Origin: RBG-16-57-9 sp964529745
GTDB lineage: Archaea > Thermoproteota > Bathyarchaeia > TCS64
Length of the DNA: 20,083 nt
NCBI GenBank assembly: GCA_964529745.1
Contig: CAZGZR010000047.1
Location: 1 to 20,083 of the forward strand
Direction: 5' to 3'
Shown: one piece after another, positions 14,105 to 20,083 of the stretch
Layout: the number at the start of each line of letters is the position of its first letter
Numbering within the stretch: position 1 is the stretch's first letter
Notes under the pieces: generated by a model
The model's database searches: none
What the model was told of the DNA's origin: nothing
The model's input: only the letters and a program-made list of their open reading frames with translations
Program-made: the position numbers and the translations under genes

Positions 14105-15831
14105 GTGTTCACGAAGTACATCGAGGAGTTAGGCGTATGCTCGTTGTATTGGCGGAGGTAGACACCGACGACGTCGGTGACCCCCGTCACGGCGGCCAAG
14201 TCTATCCAGGCCCAGCTCACCTCCTGGCCGCGGCGCTCTGGGCTGAACCTGCCGTACGCCCAGGAGAGGTACTGCTCGACCATGGCAAGCGCGTTCTGCT
14301 TCTCCCTCAGCTCTTTGATGAGGGGTCCACGATCCTCGACTTTGCCAAGCCTGCCCTTTATGGAGTCTACTTCACCCTGAAGCTTCTCGGTCTCCTCGAC
14401 AAGGCTTGAGTACGTCTCCTCTATCGATGATTCTATCGCGTAGTGGCTTCTCCTGAGAGCCTCTCGGTCGCCGTCGTTGCGGGCCTTCACCCATTCTCCC
14501 AGTGCGTCGAACAGGCCGTCGCTGAGGATCGTCGGGTGCCCCGCCGCCTTCGCCTCCTCTCCGTACGCCTCGTTCCATGGCGTGTTGTAATATGCTCTCG
14601 TGTAGCGGATGTAGAGCGGGAACGGCTGGCCGAGCCTCTGGGCGGCCGGGATCACCTCCGCGTAGTAGCTGGTCTCGCCGGGGCCCCCTATGTGGGCGAG
14701 CACGGGCACAACGGAGTCCACGATCACCTGCCGGGAGTCCACCCTGGGGCTTATCCAGTCGATCAAGTCGCTGAGGTCGGGGCTCGACGCATTGAAGGAG
14801 TACTCGTACTCCTTCTCGCAGCGGGGGCACACGCCCTTGACCGAGGCGGTGCCGCCGCCGTCCACGTACCTTGGCTCTATCCTGGCCCTGTTGCAGCCTG
14901 GGTTGGAGCACTCTAGGAAGAACGGCACGTAGTCCCTGCCCCTCCTCCCTATCTGGGGCCTGAACCCATACGTCTCCACGCACTCGGCGGCCTCGTTGCT
15001 GGCCTCGATGAAGCCCGTCCTGTTGGGCTCGGATAGAAGCGTCTCGTAGCCTCGCTGGAAGAAAGGCCTTATCTCGGGCTTCGAGGGCGACACTATGGGC
15101 ACCCCGAGGTCCGCTTCCAGGTTTACTACGGTGCCTATGATCTTGGCCGCCCAGTCCGAGACGTTGTCTGTGGAGTAGTAGGCGCCCCTGACGACGGTGA
15201 GCACGTGGTCCAGGTTCATCATGACGCGCTCCTGGGTCTCCGGCTTCACGCCGTTCATGATGCCCTTGTAGTTGCCCGTGATCTTCTCCACGGTCTGGGT
15301 GAGCCACTCCTCGGGCGGGTTGGGGAGCACGTGGATGGGGCTTCCCTCGTACTCCGGTCCGGCGGGGTAGGTGATGAGCAGCCCCCTCGACGAGGGGCTC
15401 GGTAGCCTCATGTTCAGCAACTCGGCTTGAACTCCGTCGTAGTCGGCGTTGTAGAACATTGGCACGCAGTCGCCGCCTACGGCGCAGAGGGTATGAGCAT
15501 ACGCGATCTTGTTCAGTATGAGGCTGGGGCCCGCGAGGCACATGGGCTGCTGCCCAGCCTCCGCGACGCCGGCGTCCATTGAGTCGATGCTCTCAACCAC
15601 CCTGCCCGTGAGCAGGCCCAACTCCCGTTGGTAGCCCCTGACCGCCTTCCTAAAACCCTCAAGCTCCTCAGGCGGCGAGCCGTACCTCCTCCGTATCCCC
15701 TTAAACCACGACGCCGCCTCCCCCAAAGTGGCCGGGATGACCCCCCAGAGAGTCTTCGCCAACTCGGCCCTGAAGCCGTCTCTGACGTAGTCGCTGTAGA
15801 TCACATGAGCCTGAGGGAGGGTTTCGCGCAA
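14101..15831 (-). CDS. bshC: BshC-like bacillithiol synthase (cysteine-adding enzyme) with zinc-ribbon-like insertion
   Basis: BshC family signatures are seen in order. EAGQQPMCLAGPSLILNKIAYA (92-112) corresponds to the TGQQ-GLFTGPLYTIYKA region, VPMFYNADYDGVQAEL (123-138) to the VPVFWIASEDHDFEE region, and HIGGPGETSYYAEVIPAA (380-397) with PFPLYIRYT to the GPGE-Y region. A coiled coil (about 475-520) precedes a helical end, as in B. subtilis BshC. The enzyme condenses cysteine with GlcN-malate in the final step. Unusual is a four-cysteine insertion at 308-338 (C308-x4-C313 and C335-x2-C338) that looks like a zinc ribbon. The TTG start at 15831 is supported by AGGTG upstream and a TATA-like box. 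The stop shares CTAG with the thioredoxin gene. At 576 aa it is slightly longer than bacterial BshC. Family call fairly sure, substrate inferred. Confidence 0.78.
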   Translation of the reverse strand: MRETLPQAHVIYSDYVRDGFRAELAKTLWGVIPATLGEAASWFKGIRRRYGSPPEELEGFRKAVRGYQRELGLLTGRVVESIDSMDAGVAEAGQQPMCLAGPSLILNKIAYAHTLCAVGGDCVPMFYNADYDGVQAELLNMRLPSPSSRGLLITYPAGPEYEGSPIHVLPNPPEEWLTQTVEKITGNYKGIMNGVKPETQERVMMNLDHVLTVVRGAYYSTDNVSDWAAKIIGTVVNLEADLGVPIVSPSKPEIRPFFQRGYETLLSEPNRTGFIEASNEAAECVETYGFRPQIGRRGRDYVPFFLECSNPGCNRARIEPRYVDGGGTASVKGVCPRCEKEYEYSFNASSPDLSDLIDWISPRVDSRQVIVDSVVPVLAHIGGPGETSYYAEVIPAAQRLGQPFPLYIRYTRAYYNTPWNEAYGEEAKAAGHPTILSDGLFDALGEWVKARNDGDREALRRSHYAIESSIEETYSSLVEETEKLQGEVDSIKGRLGKVEDRGPLIKELREKQNALAMVEQYLSWAYGRFSPERRGQEVSWAWIDLAAVTGVTDVVGVYLRQYNEHTPNSSMYFVNT

Positions 15832-15866
15832 CTGTTACACCTGGGTCGTATCGAAAGTCAAAGGAG

Positions 15867-15876
15867 GTTATAAAAA
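15867..15876 (-). promoter_or_regulatory. TATA-like box of the bshC-like gene
   Basis: TTTTTATAAC on the minus strand predicts a start near 15845 and a 14-nt leader holding AGGTG before TTG 15831. Confidence 0.6.
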
Positions 15877-15881
15877 CCCTT

Positions 15882-16811
15882 TCAGGCCAGCCCCAGCAGC
15901 CTCTCCGCGTTCCCGTGGAATATCTTCTCCACGCTCCCCTCGTCTAGCCCCATGGAGCGGCAGGCCATGAGCTGCTGCCGGAGGTACTCGACACTGAAGC
16001 CCCGCGGGAAGTAGCTGGAGTCGGTACCGAACAAGAGCCTCCCCGGCCCCACCGTCTCCATCACCTTCCCTATGAGGTCCTCCATGGTGAGCCTGTAGGG
16101 CATCCACCTCATCCACTGGTTGCTGCCCGACGAGTCTATCATCACGTTGGGGCACGCCCAGCACAGCTGCAGCAGCTCCCTCCAGTAGCAGGCCCCGAAG
16201 TGTGGGACCACGAAGCTCACCGTGGGGAAGCTGGACGCCACCTCCCAGAGGGTGAGGGGGTTCATGTTCCTCAGGTTCCTGGGCGGGCCCCCGCCGCCGC
16301 CGAGGACGCCGAAGTGGATGAGCACGGGTACCCCGAGCCCATCCGCGGCCTCCCAGAGGGGGTAGAGCGCCCTGTCGTCCACGGGCCGGGTCTGGCTAGA
16401 CGCTATCATCTTGTAGCCCTTGAGCCCCAGCTCCTCCACGGCCCGTGTGAGCTCCCTGTCGGCGCCCTCGCTGAAGGGGTCGTGATGCGCGAACCCCGTG
16501 AACCTATCAGGGTACTTAGCGACTAGCGCGGCGAGCCTGTCGTTGCCCCCGCCGGTCACGAAGTTCACTCTCTCCACGCCCTTCGCCTCTAGGTCCGCCG
16601 CCCACCTGTCGGCCTGCTCCTCGTCGCTGTGATCCTCGGTCTCCGGGGGGTCGAAGCCCCACATCTTTCGCCACTCGTCCCTGTAGCGTCTGCTGTTCTC
16701 CATGATGACGTTGGCTTTCTCTTCGCCGTATTGTTCCACGAGCCTCTGCCTCCACCCACCTGACCCGGTTCGGCGAATCGGGAAGTGGCTGTGGAAGTCG
16801 ATGACCTTCAA
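15882..16811 (-). CDS. Metal-dependent amidohydrolase (amidohydrolase_2 / ACMSD-like superfamily)
   Basis: This TIM-barrel hydrolase has the superfamily metal ligands: HSH in KVIDFHSHF at the N-terminus, His in VLIHFG, His in VVPHFGACY, and Asp in LLFGTDSSYFPRG. The end (EKIFHGNAERLLGL) is typical of PF04909, which includes decarboxylases and hydrolases of small aromatic and carboxylic substrates. A glycine- and proline-rich loop near residue 165 (GVLGGGGGPPRN) is notable. There is no ATG near the start. The TTG at 16811 gives MKVIDFHSHF, the usual family N-terminus, and lies close to the predicted start site; the TTG at 16826 would add five residues. It sits between the bshC- and bshB-like genes on the same strand, so it may act on a product or conjugate of the thiol pathway, but that is context only. 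Confidence 0.82.
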   Translation of the reverse strand: MKVIDFHSHFPIRRTGSGGWRQRLVEQYGEEKANVIMENSRRYRDEWRKMWGFDPPETEDHSDEEQADRWAADLEAKGVERVNFVTGGGNDRLAALVAKYPDRFTGFAHHDPFSEGADRELTRAVEELGLKGYKMIASSQTRPVDDRALYPLWEAADGLGVPVLIHFGVLGGGGGPPRNLRNMNPLTLWEVASSFPTVSFVVPHFGACYWRELLQLCWACPNVMIDSSGSNQWMRWMPYRLTMEDLIGKVMETVGPGRLLFGTDSSYFPRGFSVEYLRQQLMACRSMGLDEGSVEKIFHGNAERLLGLA

Positions 16812-16836
16812 GCCGTATAGATTCAATACAGTCGCC

Positions 16837-16847
16837 TATGCATATCG
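16837..16847 (-). promoter_or_regulatory. Weak TATA-like box of the amidohydrolase gene
   Basis: GATATGCATAG on the minus strand is centred about 31 nt before TTG 16811. Spacing predicts transcription near 16816, favouring the shorter start, but the match is weak. Confidence 0.3.
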
Positions 16848-16874
16848 GGGCGGAGGGGTAAAAGAGTTGAGTCG

Positions 16875-17534
16875 CTAGAGGAGGCTCTGCGTCGCCTTGG
16901 CCTCGTAGAAGGGGCCGTGGGACGGCACCGGCTCCTCCAGGTATGCCTCGGCGTACACGCATCCCGCCTGGACGCCCCTGAGCTCGGCCTTCTTCAGGCT
17001 TATTTTCTGGTAGTAGCCCCACTGGAACTTAGCCAGCTGGCTCGCGTAGCGCCCCACGGCCTCCATCTTCCTGTCCATTGCCTCGGTGATGTCAACAAGG
17101 ACGTGGGGCGAGGGGATGAGGGTGTTTACCTCCATCAGCAGCAGCCGCTCCACGAGGCACGGATCGTCGTAGGTAGTTGTGTGGGCCGCCCACTCCACGG
17201 CCTCCTTCACAGCCTCGTAGGCCACCCTGTGCTCCCTGTGGTAGTCGAAGGGGAGGTGGGTGACCACGACCCTGGGCCTCTTCTCCACTATAACGTCCGA
17301 GACGCGCCTGATGAGCCGATCGCTGCTCTCGACGTGGAGTTCATCGAACAACGTGGGCTCCCCAATCCCCAGGGCTTCGGCTGCGGAAAATAGCTCTCCC
17401 CGCCGCTCCGGTGGGTTGCACGTCAGACACAGCACGTCCACCGGGGAGCTGGAGGCGTGGGTCGCGAGCGTCCCACCACACCCGAAGGTCTCGTCGTCCG
17501 GGTGAGAGACTATCGCCAATAGACCTCGCTTCAT
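16875..17534 (-). CDS. bshB: LmbE/PIG-L-family deacetylase, BshB-type
   Basis: From the ATG at 17534 the protein is 219 aa and begins MKRGLLAIVSHPDDETFGCG. HPDDE is the zinc and catalytic motif of LmbE/PIG-L deacetylases (His11, Asp13, Asp14), and HREHRVAYEAVKEA near residue 117 supplies the downstream histidine. Relatives deacetylate GlcNAc-malate (BshB), GlcNAc-inositol (MshB), or cleave thiol S-conjugates (Mca, some BshB2 enzymes). With bshA and bshC homologues nearby, GlcNAc-malate deacetylation is the best guess, and a second role in S-conjugate amidation is possible. The frame extends to 17687, but those 51 residues overlap the promoter and the start of the divergent oxidoreductase operon. 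The TATA-like box places transcription at about 17535, that is, leaderless from ATG 17534. The family is certain, the precise substrate less so. Confidence 0.8.
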   Translation of the reverse strand: MKRGLLAIVSHPDDETFGCGGTLATHASSSPVDVLCLTCNPPERRGELFSAAEALGIGEPTLFDELHVESSDRLIRRVSDVIVEKRPRVVVTHLPFDYHREHRVAYEAVKEAVEWAAHTTTYDDPCLVERLLLMEVNTLIPSPHVLVDITEAMDRKMEAVGRYASQLAKFQWGYYQKISLKKAELRGVQAGCVYAEAYLEEPVPSHGPFYEAKATQSLL

Positions 17535-17556
17535 CAATCCATACCATGGACGCGCC

Positions 17557-17565
17557 CGATTTAGT
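17557..17565 (-). promoter_or_regulatory. TATA-like box of the bshB-like gene
   Basis: ACTAAATCG on the minus strand lies 26-27 nt before ATG 17534, giving a leaderless message. It is about 26 bp from the divergent box of the por operon. Confidence 0.45.
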
Positions 17566-17581
17566 TGTTGCCCACCCAACA

Positions 17582-17592
17582 CCTTATCTAAA
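17582..17592 (+). promoter_or_regulatory. TATA-like box of the por-type operon
   Basis: CCTTATCTAAA predicts transcription from about 17613, seven nt before GTG 17620. Confidence 0.45.
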
Positions 17593-17619
17593 CAATCAAC
17601 GAACTCTATCACGTCCTGA

Positions 17620-18183
17620 GTGATCGAGTTGATCGAGATAAGGTTCCACGGAATGGGTGGACAGGGGGCGGTCATGGGCGCCCTCATGCTCGCCGAGGCG
17701 GCGTTCAGCGAGGGTAAATACGCCCAAAAGATACCCGTCTACGGCGGCATGCGCCGCGGGGGAGACGTAACTGTCTTCCTCAGGCTCGACGACAAGCCCA
17801 TAAGGCGCACCAGCGGCATCTACGAGCCCGACGCGCTGGTGGTGCTGGACCCGACCCTAACCTCCCACGAGGCAGTCACTAAGGGGCTGAAGAGAGGCGG
17901 CACGGCGATACTCAACGACGCCCGGAAGCCGAGTGAGGTGGACTTAGGCGTCCAGCTCTCCACCACGGCCACGGTGGACGCCACGAGCCTAAGCACCCAG
18001 CTCTTCGGCGTCAGGGCCATACCCATCACCAACACCATAATGATGGGCGCCATAGCCAGGGCCGCGGACTGGGTGAAGCTGGAGTCCCTCTACGAGCCCA
18101 TAATGCACACGTTCCCAGGCAGGATAGGCGAGCTCAACGTAGACGCCTGCAAGAAGGGCTACGCGGCGGCGGAGGTGACGTGA
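17620..18183 (+). CDS. porG: 2-oxoacid:ferredoxin oxidoreductase gamma subunit (pyruvate-type)
   Basis: The 187-aa protein has the gamma-subunit hallmark RFHGMGGQGAVMGALMLAEA near the N-terminus, then KIPVYGGMRRGGDVTVFLRL near residue 40 and GAIARAADWV near 145. It forms the heterotetramer with the delta, alpha and beta subunits encoded next. The complex oxidises a 2-oxoacid with CoA to acyl-CoA, CO2 and reduced ferredoxin in the cytoplasm. The start is GTG 17620, a few nt from the predicted transcription start. A second in-frame candidate, TTG 17629, lies in a tandem repeat (GTGATCGAG then TTGATCGAG), so the first three residues are uncertain. Its TGA stop overlaps the ATG of the next gene. 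Pyruvate is the likeliest substrate; 2-oxoisovalerate remains possible because VOR has the same subunit order. Confidence 0.9.
   Translation: MIELIEIRFHGMGGQGAVMGALMLAEAAFSEGKYAQKIPVYGGMRRGGDVTVFLRLDDKPIRRTSGIYEPDALVVLDPTLTSHEAVTKGLKRGGTAILNDARKPSEVDLGVQLSTTATVDATSLSTQLFGVRAIPITNTIMMGAIARAADWVKLESLYEPIMHTFPGRIGELNVDACKKGYAAAEVT
18171..18178 (+). promoter_or_regulatory. Strong Shine-Dalgarno before the ferredoxin subunit gene
   Basis: GGAGGTGA lies four nt before ATG 18183 and is embedded in the last codons of the gamma gene. It selects this ATG over the GTG at 18180 and couples translation of the two subunits. Confidence 0.7.
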
Positions 18184-18395
18184 TGGCCCAGATAGTGAGG
18201 GCGTTCGCCCCCAAGGCGGACCACGACAAATGCATAGGCTGCGGCCAGTGCGAGACCTACTGCCCCGAGGGCACCGTCATGCTCAACGACGACAGGAGGC
18301 CCGTCTTCGACTACAGGTTCTGCAAGGGCTGCGGCGTCTGCGCCAACGAGTGTCCGGTGGACGCCATAGAGATGGTGAAGGAGGGGACGCAATGA
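18183..18395 (+). CDS. porD: 2-oxoacid:ferredoxin oxidoreductase delta subunit (2x[4Fe-4S] ferredoxin)
   Basis: This small 70-aa ferredoxin-like subunit has two complete [4Fe-4S] motifs: C17-x2-C20-x2-C23-x3-C27 in CIGCGQCETYCPEG, and C47-x2-C50-x2-C53-x3-C57 in CKGCGVCANECPVDAI. It carries electrons from the catalytic subunits toward soluble ferredoxin. The ATG shares one base with the TGA of the gamma gene (TGATG), and its TGA stop overlaps the alpha ATG (ATGA). Size and cysteine spacing are normal for PorD/VorD subunits. Confidence 0.92.
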   Translation: MAQIVRAFAPKADHDKCIGCGQCETYCPEGTVMLNDDRRPVFDYRFCKGCGVCANECPVDAIEMVKEGTQ

Positions 18396-19585
18396 GCTTC
18401 ACAAGGATGATGGAGGGCAACGAGGCCGCGGCGTGGGGAGCCAAGCTCGCCCGTGCCGAGGTTGTGCCCGCCTACCCGATAACGCCCCAGACTGAGCTCA
18501 TCAGCCACATCGCCACGCTCATCGAGGACGGCACCATGAAGGCCGAGTACATCAAGGTCGAGGGAGAGCACACGGCCATGGCCGCCGCCGTGGGAGCCTC
18601 CGCCGCCGGAGCCAGGGTCTTCACGGCCAGCAGCAGCCAGGGCGTCTGCTACATGGAGGAGGCCCTCTGGATGCCCCCCGGCCTCAGGCTGCCCATAGTC
18701 ATGTGCTTCGTCAACAGGGCCATAGCGCCCATAGGCGGACTCCGTCCCGACCACAACGACAGCCTGCTCCAGCGCGACAACGGTTGGGTACAGCTCTACT
18801 GCGAGAACAGCCAGGAGGTCCTCGACACAATACTCATGGCCTATAAGATAGGGGAGAACAGGGACGTCTACCTCCCCGTGGCTCCCTGCTACGACGGCTA
18901 CTTCGTCTCAGCCACGGCGACCCCCACGACGGTGCCGGACCAGGAGAAGGTGGACGACTGGCTTCCTCCCTTTAAACACGAGATGTACAGCCTGCACCCC
19001 GACGACTACAGACGGCCACCACGCCCAATGAACATAGCCAAGGGCAGATACGAGGTCCAGCAGGCCCACGAAAGAGCAAAGAAGGTAATCGAGGACGTGG
19101 ACAAGGACTACAGGAAGGTCTTCGGCAGAGGATACGACGGCCTCATAGAGGAGTACAGGTGCGAGGATGTCGACGCAGTATTGATGACGATGGGCAGCAT
19201 GACGGGCACAGCCCGGGACGTGATAGACATGATGCAGGAAGACGGCAAACGGATCGGGCTGGTGAAGCTCAGGGGCTTCAGGCCTTTCCCCAGCGAGGAG
19301 TTCAGGGAGATAGCCAAGAAGTACCAGGCCGTGGCCGTCGTCGACAGGAACACCAGCTACGGATCAGCCGGAGGAGGGATAGTGTCGATGGAGCTGGCCC
19401 GCGCCTTCTACCCCATGGACGACAGGCCCCTGCTGCTGGACTTCCACGTCGGCCTCGGCGGAAGCGATGTCACGCTGCGCCAGATAGAGTACATGGCCGA
19501 CAAGACGCTGGAGGCGGCGGCGAAGGGTAAGGTGGACGAGGCCGTGGACTGGGTAGAGCTCCACGACCTGGGAGAGGTGATGTAG
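18392..19585 (+). CDS. porA: 2-oxoacid:ferredoxin oxidoreductase alpha subunit
   Basis: The 397-aa protein shows the alpha-subunit signature AYPITPQTE (28-34) near the substrate and CoA site. VEGEHTAMAAAVGASAAGARVFTASSSQGV follows at 57-86, then RPDHNDSLLQRDNGWVQLYCEN. The C-terminal transketolase-like domain begins around residue 255 (DAVLMTMGSMTGTARDVIDMM), and the end is VELHDLGEVM. Together with the beta subunit it binds the 2-oxoacid and CoA. ATG 18392 overlaps the delta stop by four bases and is preceded by GGAGGGG; a longer frame back to 18230 crosses the ferredoxin gene and is spurious. The beta gene follows immediately without a gap. Length fits PorA. Confidence 0.93.
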   Translation: MSFTRMMEGNEAAAWGAKLARAEVVPAYPITPQTELISHIATLIEDGTMKAEYIKVEGEHTAMAAAVGASAAGARVFTASSSQGVCYMEEALWMPPGLRLPIVMCFVNRAIAPIGGLRPDHNDSLLQRDNGWVQLYCENSQEVLDTILMAYKIGENRDVYLPVAPCYDGYFVSATATPTTVPDQEKVDDWLPPFKHEMYSLHPDDYRRPPRPMNIAKGRYEVQQAHERAKKVIEDVDKDYRKVFGRGYDGLIEEYRCEDVDAVLMTMGSMTGTARDVIDMMQEDGKRIGLVKLRGFRPFPSEEFREIAKKYQAVAVVDRNTSYGSAGGGIVSMELARAFYPMDDRPLLLDFHVGLGGSDVTLRQIEYMADKTLEAAAKGKVDEAVDWVELHDLGEVM

Positions 19586-20083
19586 ATGAACAAGGCATTC
19601 GACAGACGGTACGAGGAGAACATGCTCCAAGGCGGCACCACGTGCTGCCCAGGCTGCGGCGGCCCCCTCTTCTGGAAGATGGCGCTCCAGGCGCTGGGGC
19701 CCAGGACCGTGATCTACGGCGACGGGCCCTGCGCCATGTGCGCCATCAGGAACATCAAGATACCCACATTCAACCTCCACTTCAGCTTCGTCGCAGACGG
19801 AGCCACCGGAATAGTCAACGCCTTCAAGGCCAAGGGATGGGACGACATCACCATAGTCAGCTCGGCCGGCGACGGCGCCACAGGCGACATCAGCTTCGGC
19901 AAGCTCTCCGCCGCCGCCGAGCGCAACGAGAACATGATCCAGATATGCGTCGACAACGAGGCGTACATGAACACGGGTATCCAGAAGAGTGGGCTCACCC
20001 CTTACGGCGCCTGGACCACCACCACACCGGGTGGCAAGGAGAGCAACAAGAAGGACGTGCCCCTCATCATGGCTGCCCACGGC
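19586..20083 (+). CDS. porB: 2-oxoacid:ferredoxin oxidoreductase beta subunit, N-terminal part
   Basis: 166 residues are visible before the window ends; the family is usually about 290-330 aa. Cysteines of the [4Fe-4S] ligand set are present (C20-C21-x2-C24 in TTCCPGCGGP, and C49, C52 in GPCAMCAIRN). The thiamine diphosphate motif runs from GDGATGDISFGKL (GDG at 96-98) to DNEAYMN (Asn124). GIQKSGLTPYGAWTTTTPGG is characteristic of pyruvate-type beta subunits. This subunit binds TPP and decarboxylates the 2-oxoacid. Its ATG follows the alpha TAG directly, with GGAGAGGTGATG upstream in the alpha gene as ribosome site. The reading frame is intact to the edge. Confidence 0.93.
   Translation, partial: MNKAFDRRYEENMLQGGTTCCPGCGGPLFWKMALQALGPRTVIYGDGPCAMCAIRNIKIPTFNLHFSFVADGATGIVNAFKAKGWDDITIVSSAGDGATGDISFGKLSAAAERNENMIQICVDNEAYMNTGIQKSGLTPYGAWTTTTPGGKESNKKDVPLIMAAHG

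Noticed and set aside
14372..15541. 389-codon open frame on the minus strand inside bshC
   Set aside because: Out of frame with the BshC homologue, with Arg/Pro/Gln-rich shadow composition typical of GC-rich DNA and no family motif.
17535..17687. 51-residue N-terminal extension of the LmbE protein
   Set aside because: Crosses its own predicted promoter and the start of the divergent por gene; ATG 17534 gives the standard N-terminus.
18230..18391. Extension of the por alpha frame upstream through the ferredoxin gene
   Set aside because: It overlaps the well-conserved ferredoxin in another frame; ATG 18392 has a ribosome site and the family's normal N-terminus.
1..20083. CRISPR array, integrase, transposase or rRNA
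   Set aside because: No regularly spaced repeats, no tyrosine recombinase or DDE motifs in any open frame, and no rRNA-like sequence were seen.

Overview
This window looks like archaeal chromosome, probably from a GC-rich, uncultured (metagenome-type) lineage. The supporting signs are AT-rich TATA-like boxes about 26 nt upstream of likely transcription starts before almost every gene. Many of those starts fall on or within a few nt of the initiation codon (leaderless genes). GTG and TTG starts are frequent, AGG/AGA and ATA codons are used heavily, there is a type II tRNA-Leu, and a pyruvate-type 2-oxoacid:ferredoxin oxidoreductase is arranged gamma-delta-alpha-beta. I cannot name the phylum from the sequence alone; a Bathyarchaeia-like or related Thermoproteota genome is only a guess.

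Layout. 1-1223 (minus): the 5' part of a P1-family (DmpA-like) aminopeptidase and a divergent Fpg/Nei-type DNA glycosylase without the usual N-terminal proline. 1318-1405 (plus): tRNA-Leu(GAG). 1406-4602: an AT-rich block unlike its surroundings, with one 814-aa von Willebrand A (VWA) protein, a short start-less ORF remnant next to the tRNA, and about 500 bp of gene-free DNA; it looks like an acquired island. 4603-7259 (minus): a glycyl radical enzyme followed by a small cupin. 7364-8749 (minus): a serine hydrolase of the beta-lactamase/PBP family. 8823-10369: a divergent pair sharing one promoter region, a stand-alone GyrI-like protein and a MerR regulator whose C-terminal domain is also GyrI-like. 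10477-11244: a creatininase-family protein.

11293-17534 is the most interesting part. It carries recognisable homologues of all three bacillithiol biosynthesis enzymes: BshA (glycosyltransferase, plus strand), BshC (cysteine-adding synthase, minus) and a BshB-type LmbE deacetylase (minus). With them are two tandem DinB/YfiT-superfamily proteins (the superfamily that includes bacillithiol S-transferases), a thioredoxin-fold protein with a WCGDC centre, and a metal-dependent amidohydrolase. Together they look like a module for making, using and recycling a GlcN-malate-cysteine thiol in an archaeon. The two arms converge, with the stop codons of the thioredoxin and bshC genes sharing one CTAG.

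17620-20083 (plus): porGDAB-type genes for 2-oxoacid:ferredoxin oxidoreductase, tightly overlapped and translationally coupled by strong Shine-Dalgarno sequences, with the beta subunit running off the window. The operon is divergent from the bshB-like gene, so an oxygen-sensitive iron-sulfur enzyme and thiol metabolism share one short intergenic region. All function calls rest on motifs and family resemblance judged by eye; no database search was run.
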